From Palsa-459 sp035937595 (GTDB lineage: Bacteria; Actinomycetota; Acidimicrobiia; Acidimicrobiales; RAAP-2): 33,249 bases of DNA. The notes beneath the pieces are model-generated. The model saw only the letters and a list, made by a program, of their open reading frames with translations. It did not search any database and was not told the origin of the DNA. The translations under genes and the position numbers were made by a program. The stretch is from positions 1 to 33,249 of the forward strand of contig DASZHS010000053.1 in assembly GCA_035937595.1 (NCBI GenBank), in the 5' to 3' direction. This document shows positions 7,263-15,483 of this stretch, piece after piece (the first letter of the stretch is position 1; each line of letters opens with the position of its first letter).

Positions 7263-7920
7263 GCCGACCCGCCGCCTCGTCGTAGGCGGCCTGCAGCGCC
7301 GTCCGCAGCGACGCGGTCGTGGCCGCGATCAGCCGCCGCGGCACGCGCTGGCCCGCCACGCCCGTCGGCGCGGGGAGCTGCTCGCCGATCACGACGTGGA
7401 CCTTGGCGGGCCTCGGGACCCGGGCGCCGCGGGGCATCGCGCGATCCGTCCCGGCGATCCCGACCGGGACGATGGGCGCGCCCGTGCGGGCGGCGAGGAA
7501 CGACGCCCCCTCCAAGAGCTCGCCGATCGCCGGCCCCTCCTTGCGGGTCCCCTCGGGGAAGAGGACGAGCGGCTCGCCCGCGCGCAGGACCGCCTCGGCC
7601 GCCTCGAGCGCACCCCGGTCCGCCGCGCCGCGGTGGACCGCGAACGCGCCCATCGACGAGATGAACCTGCCGAGGAGCGCGTTGTGCCACAGCGAGTCCT
7701 TGGCCATGAAGAACGTCTTGCGCCGGGTGACGTAGACGGCGAAGGCGAAGTCCACGTTGGAGCGGTGGCTCGGCGCGATGATGAAGGGACCGGCCGTCGG
7801 CACGTGCTGCGTGCCGGTGACGATGGGCCGGAAGTACGCCGACCACAGCCCGTGGACGCCGGCGCGGAAGACCCGGTAGCCGGGTGTCTGCGTCGCGTCG
7901 GGGAACGGGTGCTCGGTCAC
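7225..7920 (-). CDS. plsC: 1-acyl-glycerol-3-phosphate acyltransferase (PlsC family)
   Basis: PlsC-type enzymes move an acyl chain to lysophosphatidic acid at the inner face of the membrane. The catalytic HX4D is H52-RSNV-D57, and the phosphate-binding FPEGTR lies at 121-126, followed by the third block (GAPIVPVGIAGTD). The 231-residue length is normal. The GTG start at 7920 overlaps the cmk stop as GTGA, which fixes the start against a longer in-frame extension. The C-terminal 30 residues are alanine-rich and probably not essential. It is the last gene of the scpA-to-plsC run. The plsC-cmk arrangement is common; in many bacteria cmk is followed by plsC and then ispH or rpsA. Confidence 0.92.
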   Translation of the reverse strand: MTEHPFPDATQTPGYRVFRAGVHGLWSAYFRPIVTGTQHVPTAGPFIIAPSHRSNVDFAFAVYVTRRKTFFMAKDSLWHNALLGRFISSMGAFAVHRGAADRGALEAAEAVLRAGEPLVLFPEGTRKEGPAIGELLEGASFLAARTGAPIVPVGIAGTDRAMPRGARVPRPAKVHVVIGEQLPAPTGVAGQRVPRRLIAATTASLRTALQAAYDEAAGRLSAPAATSAPRR

Positions 7921-8528
7921 AAAAGCCCGAGGATCTCTGCGACGACGTCCTCGACCGCCCGATCGGTCGTGTCGAGCACGTGGGCGTCCTCGGCGGCGCG
8001 CAGAGGCGAGGTGGCCCGGCGCTCGTCGAGCTGGTCGCGGCGCGCCACCGAGTCGCCGGGCTCCTCGGTCCGCCGGCGCGCGCGCTCGGCGTCGCTCGCG
8101 GTCAGGTACACCTTCACCCGCGCTTCGGGCCACACGACGGTGCCGATGTCGCGGCCCTCGACGACGGCCCCGTCGCGCCCGCCGATCCAGGCGCGCTGCT
8201 CGGCGACGAGCACGGCGCGGACCCCGGGGTGCGCGCTCACCACCGAGACGCCCGCGTTGACCTCGTCGGTTCGCAGCGCGTCGGTGAGGTCGACCCCGTG
8301 CGAGCGGACGCGGTCGCCGACCTCGAGGGCCGCCTCGGCGGCGACCAGCGTGACCTTGTCGGCCTCGGTGAGGTCGAGGCCGGCGCGCTGCGCGAGCACG
8401 GTGATCGCCCGGTACATGGCCCCGGTGTCGAGGACCTCGACCCCGAGGCGCTCGGCGACGAGGCGCGCGACCGTCGACTTCCCCGAGCCCGCCGGGCCGT
8501 CGATCGCGATGACGAGCGGGCCGGTCAC
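7917..8528 (-). CDS. cmk: Cytidylate kinase
   Basis: Cmk phosphorylates CMP and dCMP with ATP. The 203-residue protein has the P-loop GPAGSGKS at residues 11-18, the DTGAMYR motif that contacts the nucleotide, EGRDIGTVVWPEA, and RRRTEEP in the lid region. The length is slightly short of the usual 220 but covers the full fold. The GTG at 8528 overlaps the aroA stop as GTGA, and the cmk stop overlaps plsC the same way, so the three genes are translationally chained. An aroA-cmk pairing is widespread in bacteria. Confidence 0.96.
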   Translation of the reverse strand: MTGPLVIAIDGPAGSGKSTVARLVAERLGVEVLDTGAMYRAITVLAQRAGLDLTEADKVTLVAAEAALEVGDRVRSHGVDLTDALRTDEVNAGVSVVSAHPGVRAVLVAEQRAWIGGRDGAVVEGRDIGTVVWPEARVKVYLTASDAERARRRTEEPGDSVARRDQLDERRATSPLRAAEDAHVLDTTDRAVEDVVAEILGLL

Positions 8529-9832
8529 CGAAGCGATGCTAGGTCGACGAGGAAACGCGGGTAGCTGGTCGCCACGCCGGCGTAGCCCGCGACGACGCCG
8601 CCGTTGCCGACGGTCGCCGCGACGGCGGCGGCCATGGCGATGCGGTGGTCGCCCTCGGCGTCGAACTCGAGGCGCCGGAAGCGGGCCGCGTCGCCGACCC
8701 CGACGATCTCGAGGGTGTCCTCGTGGGCGACCGCGGTCGCACCGAGCGCCGTGACGAGGCGGACGACGGCGGCGAGCCGGTCGGTCTCCTTCACCCGCAG
8801 CTCGCCGACGTCGAGGAAGGTGCTCGTCCCCGTCGCCGCCGCGGCCGCGACCGCGAGGATCGGCACCTCGTCGAGCGAGGGCACCATGGCCGCCGGGACG
8901 ACGACGCCGCGGAGCGAGGACGCGGCGGCGACGAGGTCGCCGCTCTCCCCGCGCCCGCGCCGGGTGACGACGTGGCCGCCCATCGCCACGAGCACCGAGA
9001 CGAAGCCCACGCGCTCCGCGGCGAGGTCGACGTCGTCGACGCGGACCTCGCCGTGCTCGCAGAGCAGCCCGGCGACGACGAGGAACGCCCCCTGGGACGG
9101 GTCGCCGGGTATTTGCCAGTCCACCGGCGCGATCGAGGACGGCCACACCGTGGTGTGACGCCCGTCCGGGCGCGCGACGACCTCGATGCGGGCCTTCGCG
9201 CGCTCGAGCATCGCCTCGGTGTAGGCGCGCGTGCGGACGGGCTCCACGACGACCGTCGGACCGTCCGCGGCGAGGCCGGCGAGCAGGACGGCCGACTTGA
9301 CCTGCGCGCTCGCGACCGGCAGCTCATAGCGGATCGCGCGCAGCGGTCCGCCACGTACCTCGAGCGGCGCGGTGCAGGTCGGCCCCTCCCCCGTCACGGA
9401 CGCCCCCATCTCGCCGAGCGGCGTCGCGACGCGGTCCATCGGCCGGGACCGCAGCGACGCGTCGCCGTCGAGGCGGTGCGTGCCCGGGAGCGTCGCGACG
9501 ATGCCGCAGAGGAGCCGCATGGTCGTGCCCGAGTTGCCGCAGTCGAGGACCGTTCCGGACGCGCGTAGCCGCGCACGTCCCCCGTCGACGACGAGCGCGC
9601 CGTCCTCGCGCGTCGCCACGTCGGCGCCGAGGGCGCGGACGCAGGCGACCGTGGCCGCGAGGTCCGCGCCGTCGCTCGGACCGATCACGTGCGAGCGGCC
9701 GGCGGCGAGGGCCGCGAGGAGGACGGCGCGGTGCGAGATCGACTTGTCGCCCGGCGGGCGCACGGCGCCCACGAGGGTCCTCGCCGCCGGGAGCTCGACG
9801 AGGTCGGGCGGCACGGCGCCGGGGGCGCTCAC
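8525..9832 (-). CDS. aroA: 3-phosphoshikimate 1-carboxyvinyltransferase (EPSP synthase)
   Basis: This is the sixth step of the shikimate pathway. The 435-residue protein has the two conserved signatures, CGNSGTTMRLL in the phosphoenolpyruvate site and LRVKETDRLAA, plus GDKSISHRAVLLAALA near residue 30 and EGDHRIAMA near the C-terminus. Two inverse alpha/beta domains are expected for this length. The GTG start at 9832 overlaps the tyrA stop as GTGA and gives a short leader before the GAVRPPGDKSISH block. It sits between tyrA and cmk in one operon together with aroH, so three aromatic-pathway enzymes are coordinated here. Confidence 0.97.
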   Translation of the reverse strand: MSAPGAVPPDLVELPAARTLVGAVRPPGDKSISHRAVLLAALAAGRSHVIGPSDGADLAATVACVRALGADVATREDGALVVDGGRARLRASGTVLDCGNSGTTMRLLCGIVATLPGTHRLDGDASLRSRPMDRVATPLGEMGASVTGEGPTCTAPLEVRGGPLRAIRYELPVASAQVKSAVLLAGLAADGPTVVVEPVRTRAYTEAMLERAKARIEVVARPDGRHTTVWPSSIAPVDWQIPGDPSQGAFLVVAGLLCEHGEVRVDDVDLAAERVGFVSVLVAMGGHVVTRRGRGESGDLVAAASSLRGVVVPAAMVPSLDEVPILAVAAAAATGTSTFLDVGELRVKETDRLAAVVRLVTALGATAVAHEDTLEIVGVGDAARFRRLEFDAEGDHRIAMAAAVAATVGNGGVVAGYAGVATSYPRFLVDLASLR

Positions 9833-10908
9833 AGCGGCTCGACCGAGCTGCGCAGCCCCCTCGCGGCGAGCCGCTCGGCGAGGTCGAGGGCGCCAGACGC
9901 GTCGAGCACCATGATGAGCACGCCCGAGGTGCCCTCCTGGGAGTGCGCGATCTCGAGGTCGTAGATGTTGAGGTTCGCGTCGCGCGCCACGGCGGTGACC
10001 TCCGCGAGGACGCCCGGGCGGTCCGGGACCGGCACGCGCAGCTCGGCGAGGTCGCTCGGGTCCGGCGTGGAGGAGGGGAGGCTGCGTCGCGCCGCGCTCG
10101 CCGCGGTGAGCTCGGCGAGGATCGTGGCGCGGTCCTTGCCCGCGATCGCGGCCTCGAGGGTGGCGAGGCGCCCCCGGAGCGCGGCGAGGCCCGCGAGGAT
10201 GGCGTCTCGGTTGTCGACGCAGACGTCCGGCCAGATCGCGGGATGCCCCGCGGCGACCCTGGTCATGTCGCGGAAGCCGCCCGCGGCGAGGCGCAGCAGC
10301 GCGGCGTCGCTTTCCGCGAGCAGCGCCGCCTCGTTCATCATCGCCCCGGCGACCAGGTGCGGCACGTGGCTGACCATGGCGACGAGGCGGTCGTGTTCCT
10401 CGGCGCGCAGCGCGAGCGCGGTCGCCCCGAGGTCCTTCACCATCGCGAGGAGCGTCGCGTAGCGCTCGGGCGTCGTCGACGGCGTGGGGGTGAGGACCCA
10501 CGTCGCGCCCACGAACAGGTCGGCCCGGGCGCCGCGGAGCCCGGACTGCTCCGAGCCCGCCATCGGGTGCCCGCCCACGTAGCGCGCGTCCTCGATCGCC
10601 CCCACGAACGGCGCCTTCACGCCCGCCACGTCGGTGACCACCGCCTCGGGCGGCCCGGTGGTGAGGGTCTCGCGCAGCACGCCCGCCACGTGCGACGACG
10701 GGACGGCGACCACGGCGACGGCGGTCGCCGGGTGGGCGACGGTGCCGGTGACGACCCCGCCCTCGAGCGCCGCGCGCTCGGTCGAAGGATCGAGGTCCTG
10801 CCCGGTCACCACCCAGCCCGCCGCCGACAGCCCGAGGGCGACGGAGCTGCCGATCAGCCCGAGGCCGACGACGTGGGCGCGGCGCGCGGCGTCAGTCGGG
10901 GAGGTCAT
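9829..10908 (-). CDS. tyrA: Prephenate dehydrogenase with ACT domain
   Basis: TyrA oxidatively decarboxylates prephenate to 4-hydroxyphenylpyruvate for tyrosine synthesis. The 359-residue product has the dinucleotide-binding GLGLIGSSVALGL near residues 15-27, GGHPMAGSE, and a helical C-terminal dimerisation domain containing SHVPHLVAGAM. It ends with an ACT domain (about 285-359, VPVPDRPGVLAEVTAVARDAN), which usually binds tyrosine for feedback control. The ATG start lies 17 bases inside the end of aroH. With aroH supplying prephenate from chorismate, the pair forms a direct two-step tyrosine branch. Confidence 0.95.
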   Translation of the reverse strand: MTSPTDAARRAHVVGLGLIGSSVALGLSAAGWVVTGQDLDPSTERAALEGGVVTGTVAHPATAVAVVAVPSSHVAGVLRETLTTGPPEAVVTDVAGVKAPFVGAIEDARYVGGHPMAGSEQSGLRGARADLFVGATWVLTPTPSTTPERYATLLAMVKDLGATALALRAEEHDRLVAMVSHVPHLVAGAMMNEAALLAESDAALLRLAAGGFRDMTRVAAGHPAIWPDVCVDNRDAILAGLAALRGRLATLEAAIAGKDRATILAELTAASAARRSLPSSTPDPSDLAELRVPVPDRPGVLAEVTAVARDANLNIYDLEIAHSQEGTSGVLIMVLDASGALDLAERLAARGLRSSVEPL

Positions 10909-11260
10909 CGCGGAGCAGGCTCGTCCCGTGGAGATAGACGTGGTGCAGCGCGTCGCGCGGCCGCTCCGTGTGCAGGTGGAGGAGCACCCGGAGCACGCGG
11001 GGCATCGCGCCGGCCACGTCGATCTCCGTCGCGCACAGGAGCGGCACCGCGCCGAGGCCGAGCGTGCGCGCCGCGGCCGCGGGGAACATCGATCGGACGT
11101 CCGGCGTGGCGGTGAACAGGATCGAGATCAGGTCGTCGTGCGCGACGCCGTTGCGGACGAGGAGCTCGCCCAGCAGCTCGGTCGTGCGCTCGGCGACCTG
11201 CTCGGCGGTGTCCTCGTCGACCGCCGTCGCGCCCCGCAGCGCTCGGACGACCTGCGGCAC
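10892..11260 (-). CDS. aroH: Monofunctional chorismate mutase, AroH class
   Basis: AroH-type chorismate mutases are small trimeric alpha/beta-barrel enzymes converting chorismate to prephenate. The 122-residue length is typical. The N-terminal RALRGATAVDEDT matches the RGIRGATTVE block of the Bacillus enzyme with its active-site arginine, and the C-terminal HVYLHGTSLLRDDL matches the conserved HVYLxGAxxLRPDL. ISILFTATPDVRSMFPAAAAR is also conserved. The GTG start gives the expected short N-terminus. TACGCT lies six bases before it, so transcription of aroH-tyrA-aroA-cmk-plsC can begin here independently of scpAB-rluB. Confidence 0.94.
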   Translation of the reverse strand: MPQVVRALRGATAVDEDTAEQVAERTTELLGELLVRNGVAHDDLISILFTATPDVRSMFPAAAARTLGLGAVPLLCATEIDVAGAMPRVLRVLLHLHTERPRDALHHVYLHGTSLLRDDLPD

Positions 11261-11266
11261 CGTCGC

Positions 11267-11272
11267 AGCGTA
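11267..11272 (-). promoter_or_regulatory. -10 element (leaderless) of aroH
   Basis: TACGCT on the minus strand, then GCGACG, then the GTG start at 11260. It lies in the 46-base gap after rluB. Confidence 0.6.
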
Positions 11273-11306
11273 CCGAAGCGCGCGTCGCGCCCCGGGTGGG
11301 CGTGCG

Positions 11307-12050
11307 TCACGCCGAGGTGGCCGCGTGCCCGACGGCGGCCTCGCCGAGCTTGCGGACCTCGGCGCTCGTGAGCGCGCGGTACGCGCCCGGCCGCAGCGAC
11401 GAGTCCGCCAGCGGGCCGATGCGCGTGCGCACGAGGCGGACGACCTCGTGGCCGACCGCGCTGCACATCCGGCGCACCTGGCGGTTGCGGCCCTCGTGGA
11501 TCGCGATGCGCAGCAGCCCCGGCGCGACCCGGCTCACCCTCGCGGGCGCGGTGATCCCGTCGTCGAGGAGGACGCCCTCGCGGAGGCGGCGGACCGCCTG
11601 GGGCGACGGGTCGCCGTGGACCTCGGCGAGGTACTCCTTCTCCACCCCGTGCGAGGGGTGGCTGAGGAGCTGGGCGAGGTCGCCATCGTTGGTGAGGATG
11701 AGGAGACCCTCGGTCGCGCGGTCGAGCCGTCCGACCGAGAAGACGCGCGGCTCGGGGGGCACCAAGGAGAGCACCGTCGGGCGCCCCTGCGGGTCGTCGG
11801 CCGTGGTCACGACGCCGGCCGGCTTGTTGAGCAGGAAGTACACGAGCCCGGGCGCGGTGGGGGCCGGCGCGCCGTCGACCGTGACCCGCGCGGCGCTGGG
11901 ATCGACGCGCCGGCCGAGCCGGGCGACCTCGCCGTCGACGCGGACCCTCCCCTGCTCGATCAGCTGCTCGCAGCGGCGTCGCGAGCCGTAGCCCGCGCGG
12001 GCGAGCACCTTCTGCAGCCGCTCGCCGTCTGCGAGGTGCTCGGTGGTCAC
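11307..12050 (-). CDS. rluB: RsuA/RluB-family 23S rRNA pseudouridine synthase
   Basis: The 247-residue protein starts with an S4 RNA-binding domain (about 10-60, RLQKVLARAGYGSRRRCEQLI). The catalytic domain carries GRLDRATEGLLILTNDGDLA, where the aspartate of GRLD is the pseudouridine synthase nucleophile, plus the EGRNRQVRRM motif. It modifies large-subunit rRNA, probably in the peptidyl-transferase region as in RluB. It follows scpB after 6 bases; scpA-scpB-rluB is a very widely conserved order. The GTG start is preceded by CTAGGGCGCC, a weak ribosome-binding sequence that recurs identically before the M50 protease gene. The specific site cannot be told from RsuA- or RluE-type relatives by sequence alone. 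Confidence 0.93.
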   Translation of the reverse strand: MTTEHLADGERLQKVLARAGYGSRRRCEQLIEQGRVRVDGEVARLGRRVDPSAARVTVDGAPAPTAPGLVYFLLNKPAGVVTTADDPQGRPTVLSLVPPEPRVFSVGRLDRATEGLLILTNDGDLAQLLSHPSHGVEKEYLAEVHGDPSPQAVRRLREGVLLDDGITAPARVSRVAPGLLRIAIHEGRNRQVRRMCSAVGHEVVRLVRTRIGPLADSSLRPGAYRALTSAEVRKLGEAAVGHAATSA

Positions 12051-12056
12051 GGCGCC

Positions 12057-12620
12057 CTAGCGCTCGGCGAGCTCGCCGGCGAGCGCCCTCGCCTCCTCGA
12101 GGCCCTCGAGGAACTGGGCGATCGGCGGCAGCTCGTCGAGCGAGCGCAGCCCCAGGCGGTCCAAGAACAGCTCGGTGGTGCCGAAGAGCACCGCCTGGCC
12201 CGGCCCCTCGGCGCGCCCCGTCGCCTCGATGTACCCGCGCTGCTCGAGGAGCCGGACGACGCCGTCGGCGTTGACGCCGCGCAGCGCGCTGATCTGGACG
12301 CGCGAGACGGGCTGGCGGTACGCGACGATCGCGAGCGTCTCGAGCGCGGCGGTCGAGAGCCGGTGCGAGACGTCGCGGTTCGCGAAGCGCTGGACGTACT
12401 CGCGGGCCTCGGGGTGCGTGACGAGGCGCCACCCCGACGCCGTCTCGAGCAGCTGGTAGCCGCGACGGTCGCGCGCGAGCTCGTCGCGCAGCTCGCCGAG
12501 CACCGCCACCACGGGCGCCTCGTCCTCGCCCACCAGGTCCGCGAGCTCGGCGGCGTGGACGGGCTCGATCGCCACGAGCACCATCGCCTCGAGCGCGAAG
12601 CGCAGCTCGTCAGCCTGCAT
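12057..12620 (-). CDS. scpB: Segregation and condensation protein B
   Basis: ScpB is a kleisin-associated winged-helix protein that works with ScpA and SMC in chromosome condensation. The 187-residue protein has two winged-helix halves, with the signature LSTAALETLAIVAYRQPVSR and IRGVNADGVV-like ALRGVNADGVVRLLEQRGYI, then LFGTTELFLDRLGL. The ATG start lies 11 bases inside the end of scpA, giving tight coupling. Its TAG stop begins the leader of rluB. Confidence 0.96.
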   Translation of the reverse strand: MQADELRFALEAMVLVAIEPVHAAELADLVGEDEAPVVAVLGELRDELARDRRGYQLLETASGWRLVTHPEAREYVQRFANRDVSHRLSTAALETLAIVAYRQPVSRVQISALRGVNADGVVRLLEQRGYIEATGRAEGPGQAVLFGTTELFLDRLGLRSLDELPPIAQFLEGLEEARALAGELAER

Positions 12621-13389
12621 AGTCGTCCACGAGCCCCACGTCGAGCAGGTCGTCGCCCTCGTGCACCCAGGTGATGTGCAGGTCGCCGAAGGTGTGCCCC
12701 TGGCCGAGCCGGACCCGTCCGAGCTTGCACAGCTCGAGGACCGCGAGGAACCGCACGATGATCTCGATGCGGTCGGTGACGCCGTCGACCAGCTCGCGGA
12801 ACGAGAGGGCGCCGCGCTCGGGGAGGAGGCGCGCGAGGTCGGCGACGGTCTCGGCGACCGTCACCGTCTCGACGGTCACGTGGTCGAGGGCGATGCGCAC
12901 CTCGGGGCGGTCCTCGACCGCCCGCAGGTACGCAGCGGCGAGGTCGGCGGGGTGCACGCCCTCCAGGAGGTCCGGTGGGTGTGCCTCGATCCCGTCGTCG
13001 AGGCCCGAGATCCGTGGCACCACCAGGGCGCCGGCCTCGAGCTGGCGGGCGAGGGCGTCGGCGACCGCGGCGTAGGCGCGCAGCTCGAGCAGCCGCGCGA
13101 GGAGGACGTCGCGCTCCTCCCAGCCGAGGGTCTCCTCGTCGGCGTCGACGTCGTCGGGACCGGGCAGGAGCCGCTGGCTCTTCAGCTCCAAGAGGAGCGC
13201 GGCGTAGAGGAGGAACTCGCTCAGCTCGTCCATCGAGCACTCCTCGCGTCGCGCGCGCAGGTGCGCGACGAAGGCGTCCACGATCGGTGCGAGCGGCACG
13301 TCGAGGATGTCGACGTCGTGGCTGCTCACGAGCTGGAACAGCACGTCGAGGGGACCGGCGTAGCCGGGGGCATCGACGTGGAGCGTCAC
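12610..13389 (-). CDS. scpA: Segregation and condensation protein A (kleisin)
   Basis: ScpA bridges the heads of SMC. The 259-residue protein has the N-terminal kleisin motif YAGPLDVLFQLVSSHDVDILDVPLAPI near residues 10-37, a long helical middle containing the conserved EFLLYAALLLELKSQRLLP, and a C-terminal winged helix (FLAVLELCKLGRVRLGQ). It heads the scpA-scpB-rluB group and is divergent from trpS with 84 bases between the starts. TAGGGT lies six bases before its GTG start, again the leaderless arrangement. Confidence 0.95.
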   Translation of the reverse strand: MTLHVDAPGYAGPLDVLFQLVSSHDVDILDVPLAPIVDAFVAHLRARREECSMDELSEFLLYAALLLELKSQRLLPGPDDVDADEETLGWEERDVLLARLLELRAYAAVADALARQLEAGALVVPRISGLDDGIEAHPPDLLEGVHPADLAAAYLRAVEDRPEVRIALDHVTVETVTVAETVADLARLLPERGALSFRELVDGVTDRIEIIVRFLAVLELCKLGRVRLGQGHTFGDLHITWVHEGDDLLDVGLVDDYAG

Positions 13390-13395
13390 GCAGCG

Positions 13396-13401
13396 ACCCT
13401 A
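13396..13401 (-). promoter_or_regulatory. -10 element (leaderless) of scpA
   Basis: TAGGGT on the minus strand, then CGCTGC, then the GTG start at 13389. Confidence 0.6.
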
Positions 13402-13461
13402 CTCAACGAGGTCGCCGCGTTGGCGGTGCCGCAGCGCGCGATCGCCCGCTGCGCCCATTGT

Positions 13462-13467
13462 TAGGCT
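13462..13467 (+). promoter_or_regulatory. -10 element (leaderless) of trpS
   Basis: TAGGCT, then CTCGCG, then the ATG start at 13474. It faces away from the scpA promoter 60 bases to the left. No Shine-Dalgarno sequence is present. Confidence 0.6.
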
Positions 13468-13473
13468 CTCGCG

Positions 13474-14451
13474 ATGGCGCGCATCTTTTCGGGGATCAAG
13501 CCGACCGGTGAGCTCCAGATCGGCAACTTCCTCGGCGCGATCCGCCACTGGGTGCGCGACCAGAACCCCGACGCGATCTACTGCCTCGTCGACCTGCACG
13601 CCCTCACCGTCGACGTCGACCCCGAAGACCTGCACCGCGACTCGCTCGAGATGTCCGCGGGGCTGCTGGCGGCGGGCCTCGATCCGTCGATCTGCACGAT
13701 CTTCGTGCAGAGCCACGTCCCCGAGCACGCGCGGCTGTGCTGGCTCCTCGAGTGCACGGTCACCTTCGGCGAGCTCCGCCGCATGACCCAGTTCAAGGAC
13801 AAGGCCGATGGCCGAGACGTCGTGCGGGGCGGGCTGTTCACCTACCCGGCCCTCATGGCGGCCGACATCCTGCTCTACGACACCGAGTTCGTCCCCGTGG
13901 GCGACGACCAGCGCCAGCACCTCGAGCTCACCCGCGAGATCGCCGAGCGCTTCAACAACCGCTTCGGGGCGACGTTCGTCCTCCCGCAGGCCACGGTGCC
14001 GAGCGTCGCTGCCCGGGTGATGGACCTGCAGGACCCGACGCGCAAGATGTCCAAGTCCGAGGAGTCCCCACAGGGCACCGTGAAGATGTTCGACACCGCC
14101 GACGAGATCGCCCGCAAGGTGCGCCGCGCGGTCACCGACACCGACGGCGAGGTCCGCTACGACCCCGAGGCGAAGCCCGGCGTGTCCAACCTCCTCGAGA
14201 TCCTCGCGTCGCTGGGTGACGAGGACCCGAGGGTCGTCGCCAGCAGGTACTCGGCCTACGGCCCGCTCAAAGACGACGTGGCCGCCGCCCTCGTCGCGGC
14301 GCTCACGCCCCTGCGCGCACGGCGCGACGAGCTGCTCGCGGACCCCGCACAGCTCCGCGCGCTCCTGCGGGCGGGCGCGGAGCGCGCCCAGGCGATGGCG
14401 TCGAAGAAGTACGACCAGGCGGCCGCGGCGATGGGGCTGCTCGCGCCGTAG
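13474..14451 (+). CDS. trpS: Tryptophanyl-tRNA synthetase
   Basis: TrpRS is a class I aminoacyl-tRNA synthetase. The 325-residue product begins IFSGIKPTGELQIGNFLGA, where QIGN takes the place of HIGH as is usual in bacterial TrpRS, and has KMSKS near residue 192 for ATP binding. VDLHALTV, FVQSHVPEHA and GDDQRQHLELTREIA are further conserved blocks around the tryptophan pocket. Length is normal. It is a single-gene transcription unit: the start is leaderless, and the stop lies one base from the convergent M50 protease stop. No T-box or tryptophan-rich leader peptide is visible in the 84-base upstream gap. Confidence 0.97.
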   Translation: MARIFSGIKPTGELQIGNFLGAIRHWVRDQNPDAIYCLVDLHALTVDVDPEDLHRDSLEMSAGLLAAGLDPSICTIFVQSHVPEHARLCWLLECTVTFGELRRMTQFKDKADGRDVVRGGLFTYPALMAADILLYDTEFVPVGDDQRQHLELTREIAERFNNRFGATFVLPQATVPSVAARVMDLQDPTRKMSKSEESPQGTVKMFDTADEIARKVRRAVTDTDGEVRYDPEAKPGVSNLLEILASLGDEDPRVVASRYSAYGPLKDDVAAALVAALTPLRARRDELLADPAQLRALLRAGAERAQAMASKKYDQAAAAMGLLAP

Positions 14452-14452
14452 C

Positions 14453-15097
14453 TCAGAACGCGTTGGGGAGGTACCCGATCGCGCTCAGCCAGTGCGACTC
14501 GAGGGTGCCGTACGCGGTGTTCCACGCGCCGGTGCGCTGCAGGACGATGACGAGGCCGAGGACGATGAACAGCGTGTAGGGCCGGATGGCGAGGTACGGC
14601 CCCCACCACCGGCGCGGCAGCAGGCGCTCGACCACCGAGCTCCCGTCGAGCGGCGGGACCGGGATGAGGTTGAAGAAGGCGAGCAGGATGTTGAGCATCC
14701 CGAGGAGGAAGAGCAGGTACCAGGGCCAGAACGACGTCGGGTGCAAGAGGCGGACCAGCCCCAGGGCGATCCCGACGAGGACCAGGTTCATCGCGGGCCC
14801 CGCGAGCCCCGTCAGCACCGCGTCGTTGCGCGGGTGCCGCAGCCGCGACACGTTGACCGGCACGGGCTTGGCCCACCCGAAGAGGAAGCCGGCGTGGGTG
14901 AGGATGAGGAACGCCGGCAGCACGACCGAGCCGATGGGGTCGATGTGGGCGATGGGGTTGAGCGTGAGACGGCCGGACCGCTTCGCCGTGTCGTCGCCGA
15001 GCCCGAGCGCGGCCCAGCCGTGGGAGACCTCGTGCAGGATGATCGAGGCGATCAGGATCCCGAACTGTGCGAGGTCGAGCTCGAGCCTCGTGGGCAC
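14453..15097 (-). CDS. Site-2-type intramembrane zinc metalloprotease (M50)
   Basis: This 214-residue multi-pass protein belongs to the small M50 group without PDZ or CBS domains. The zinc motif HEVSH is at 22-26 in the first hydrophobic helix, and the third ligand is in FNLIPVPPLDG (142-152). Conserved NPIAHIDPIGSVVLP and GLAGPAMN are also present. Such proteases cut membrane-embedded substrates, often anti-sigma factors or regulators; the substrate is unknown here. It follows the TraR/DksA-type gene after 47 bases, a gap that holds overlapping palindromes. The GTG start follows CTAGGGCGCC, so it is not in the leaderless class and may depend on read-through. Confidence 0.93.
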   Translation of the reverse strand: MPTRLELDLAQFGILIASIILHEVSHGWAALGLGDDTAKRSGRLTLNPIAHIDPIGSVVLPAFLILTHAGFLFGWAKPVPVNVSRLRHPRNDAVLTGLAGPAMNLVLVGIALGLVRLLHPTSFWPWYLLFLLGMLNILLAFFNLIPVPPLDGSSVVERLLPRRWWGPYLAIRPYTLFIVLGLVIVLQRTGAWNTAYGTLESHWLSAIGYLPNAF

Positions 15098-15106
15098 GGC
15101 GCCCTA

Positions 15107-15124
15107 GCGTCCGGACGCCGGCGT
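15107..15124. repeat. Overlapping perfect palindromes before the M50 gene
   Basis: GCGTCCGGACGC (15107-15118) is a perfect 12-base palindrome. It overlaps ACGCCGGCGT (15115-15124), also perfect. They lie 10-27 bases before the protease start and could be an operator, but GC-rich sequence produces palindromes easily. Confidence 0.35.
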
Positions 15125-15144
15125 GCGGCGCCCGCGAGGTCGCC

Positions 15145-15477
15145 TCAGGGCAGCTTCGCGCAGTCGAGGCACCGGCGCGCGGTCGGCATGGCTTCGAGGC
15201 GCGCCTCGGAGATCGGCTTGCCGCACCGCTCGCACAGCCCGTAGGTGCCGTTCTCGAGGCGGACCAGGGCGTCGTCCACGTCCTCGAGGGACTCCTGGAG
15301 GTCCGCGGCGAGCCGGTCGGCCTCACCGCGCTCGGCGGTGACCTGCGAGGAGTCCGCGAAGTTGGTGTCGTACGTCAGGCTGCCGTTGGGTCCGAAGCCC
15401 AGCTCGTCGAGCTGGGCGAGCAGGCGGGCGCGCTCGGTCTTGAGGACCTCGGTCTGGGCAAGGAACTGCGTCGGCAC
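15145..15477 (-). CDS. TraR/DksA-type C4 zinc-finger protein
   Basis: The 110-residue product has an N-terminal coiled-coil region rich in charged residues (about 8-75). A four-cysteine zinc finger follows, CERC-X17-CLDC (C82, C85, C103, C106), with the GKPISEARLEAMP segment typical of the family. Family members such as DksA and TraR reach into the RNA polymerase secondary channel; actinobacterial members such as CarD partners or RbpA are unrelated. The acidic tip residues needed for DksA-like action cannot be judged with certainty. TAGGCT lies six bases before the GTG start and contains the stop codon of xerD. The M50 gene lies downstream. Confidence 0.9.
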   Translation of the reverse strand: MPTQFLAQTEVLKTERARLLAQLDELGFGPNGSLTYDTNFADSSQVTAERGEADRLAADLQESLEDVDDALVRLENGTYGLCERCGKPISEARLEAMPTARRCLDCAKLP

Positions 15478-15483
15478 GCGGCA

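Noticed and set aside
13474..13560. TrpRS appears to lack the HIGH motif
   Set aside because: QIGN in place of HIGH is a normal variation in bacterial tryptophanyl-tRNA synthetases, and KMSKS is intact.
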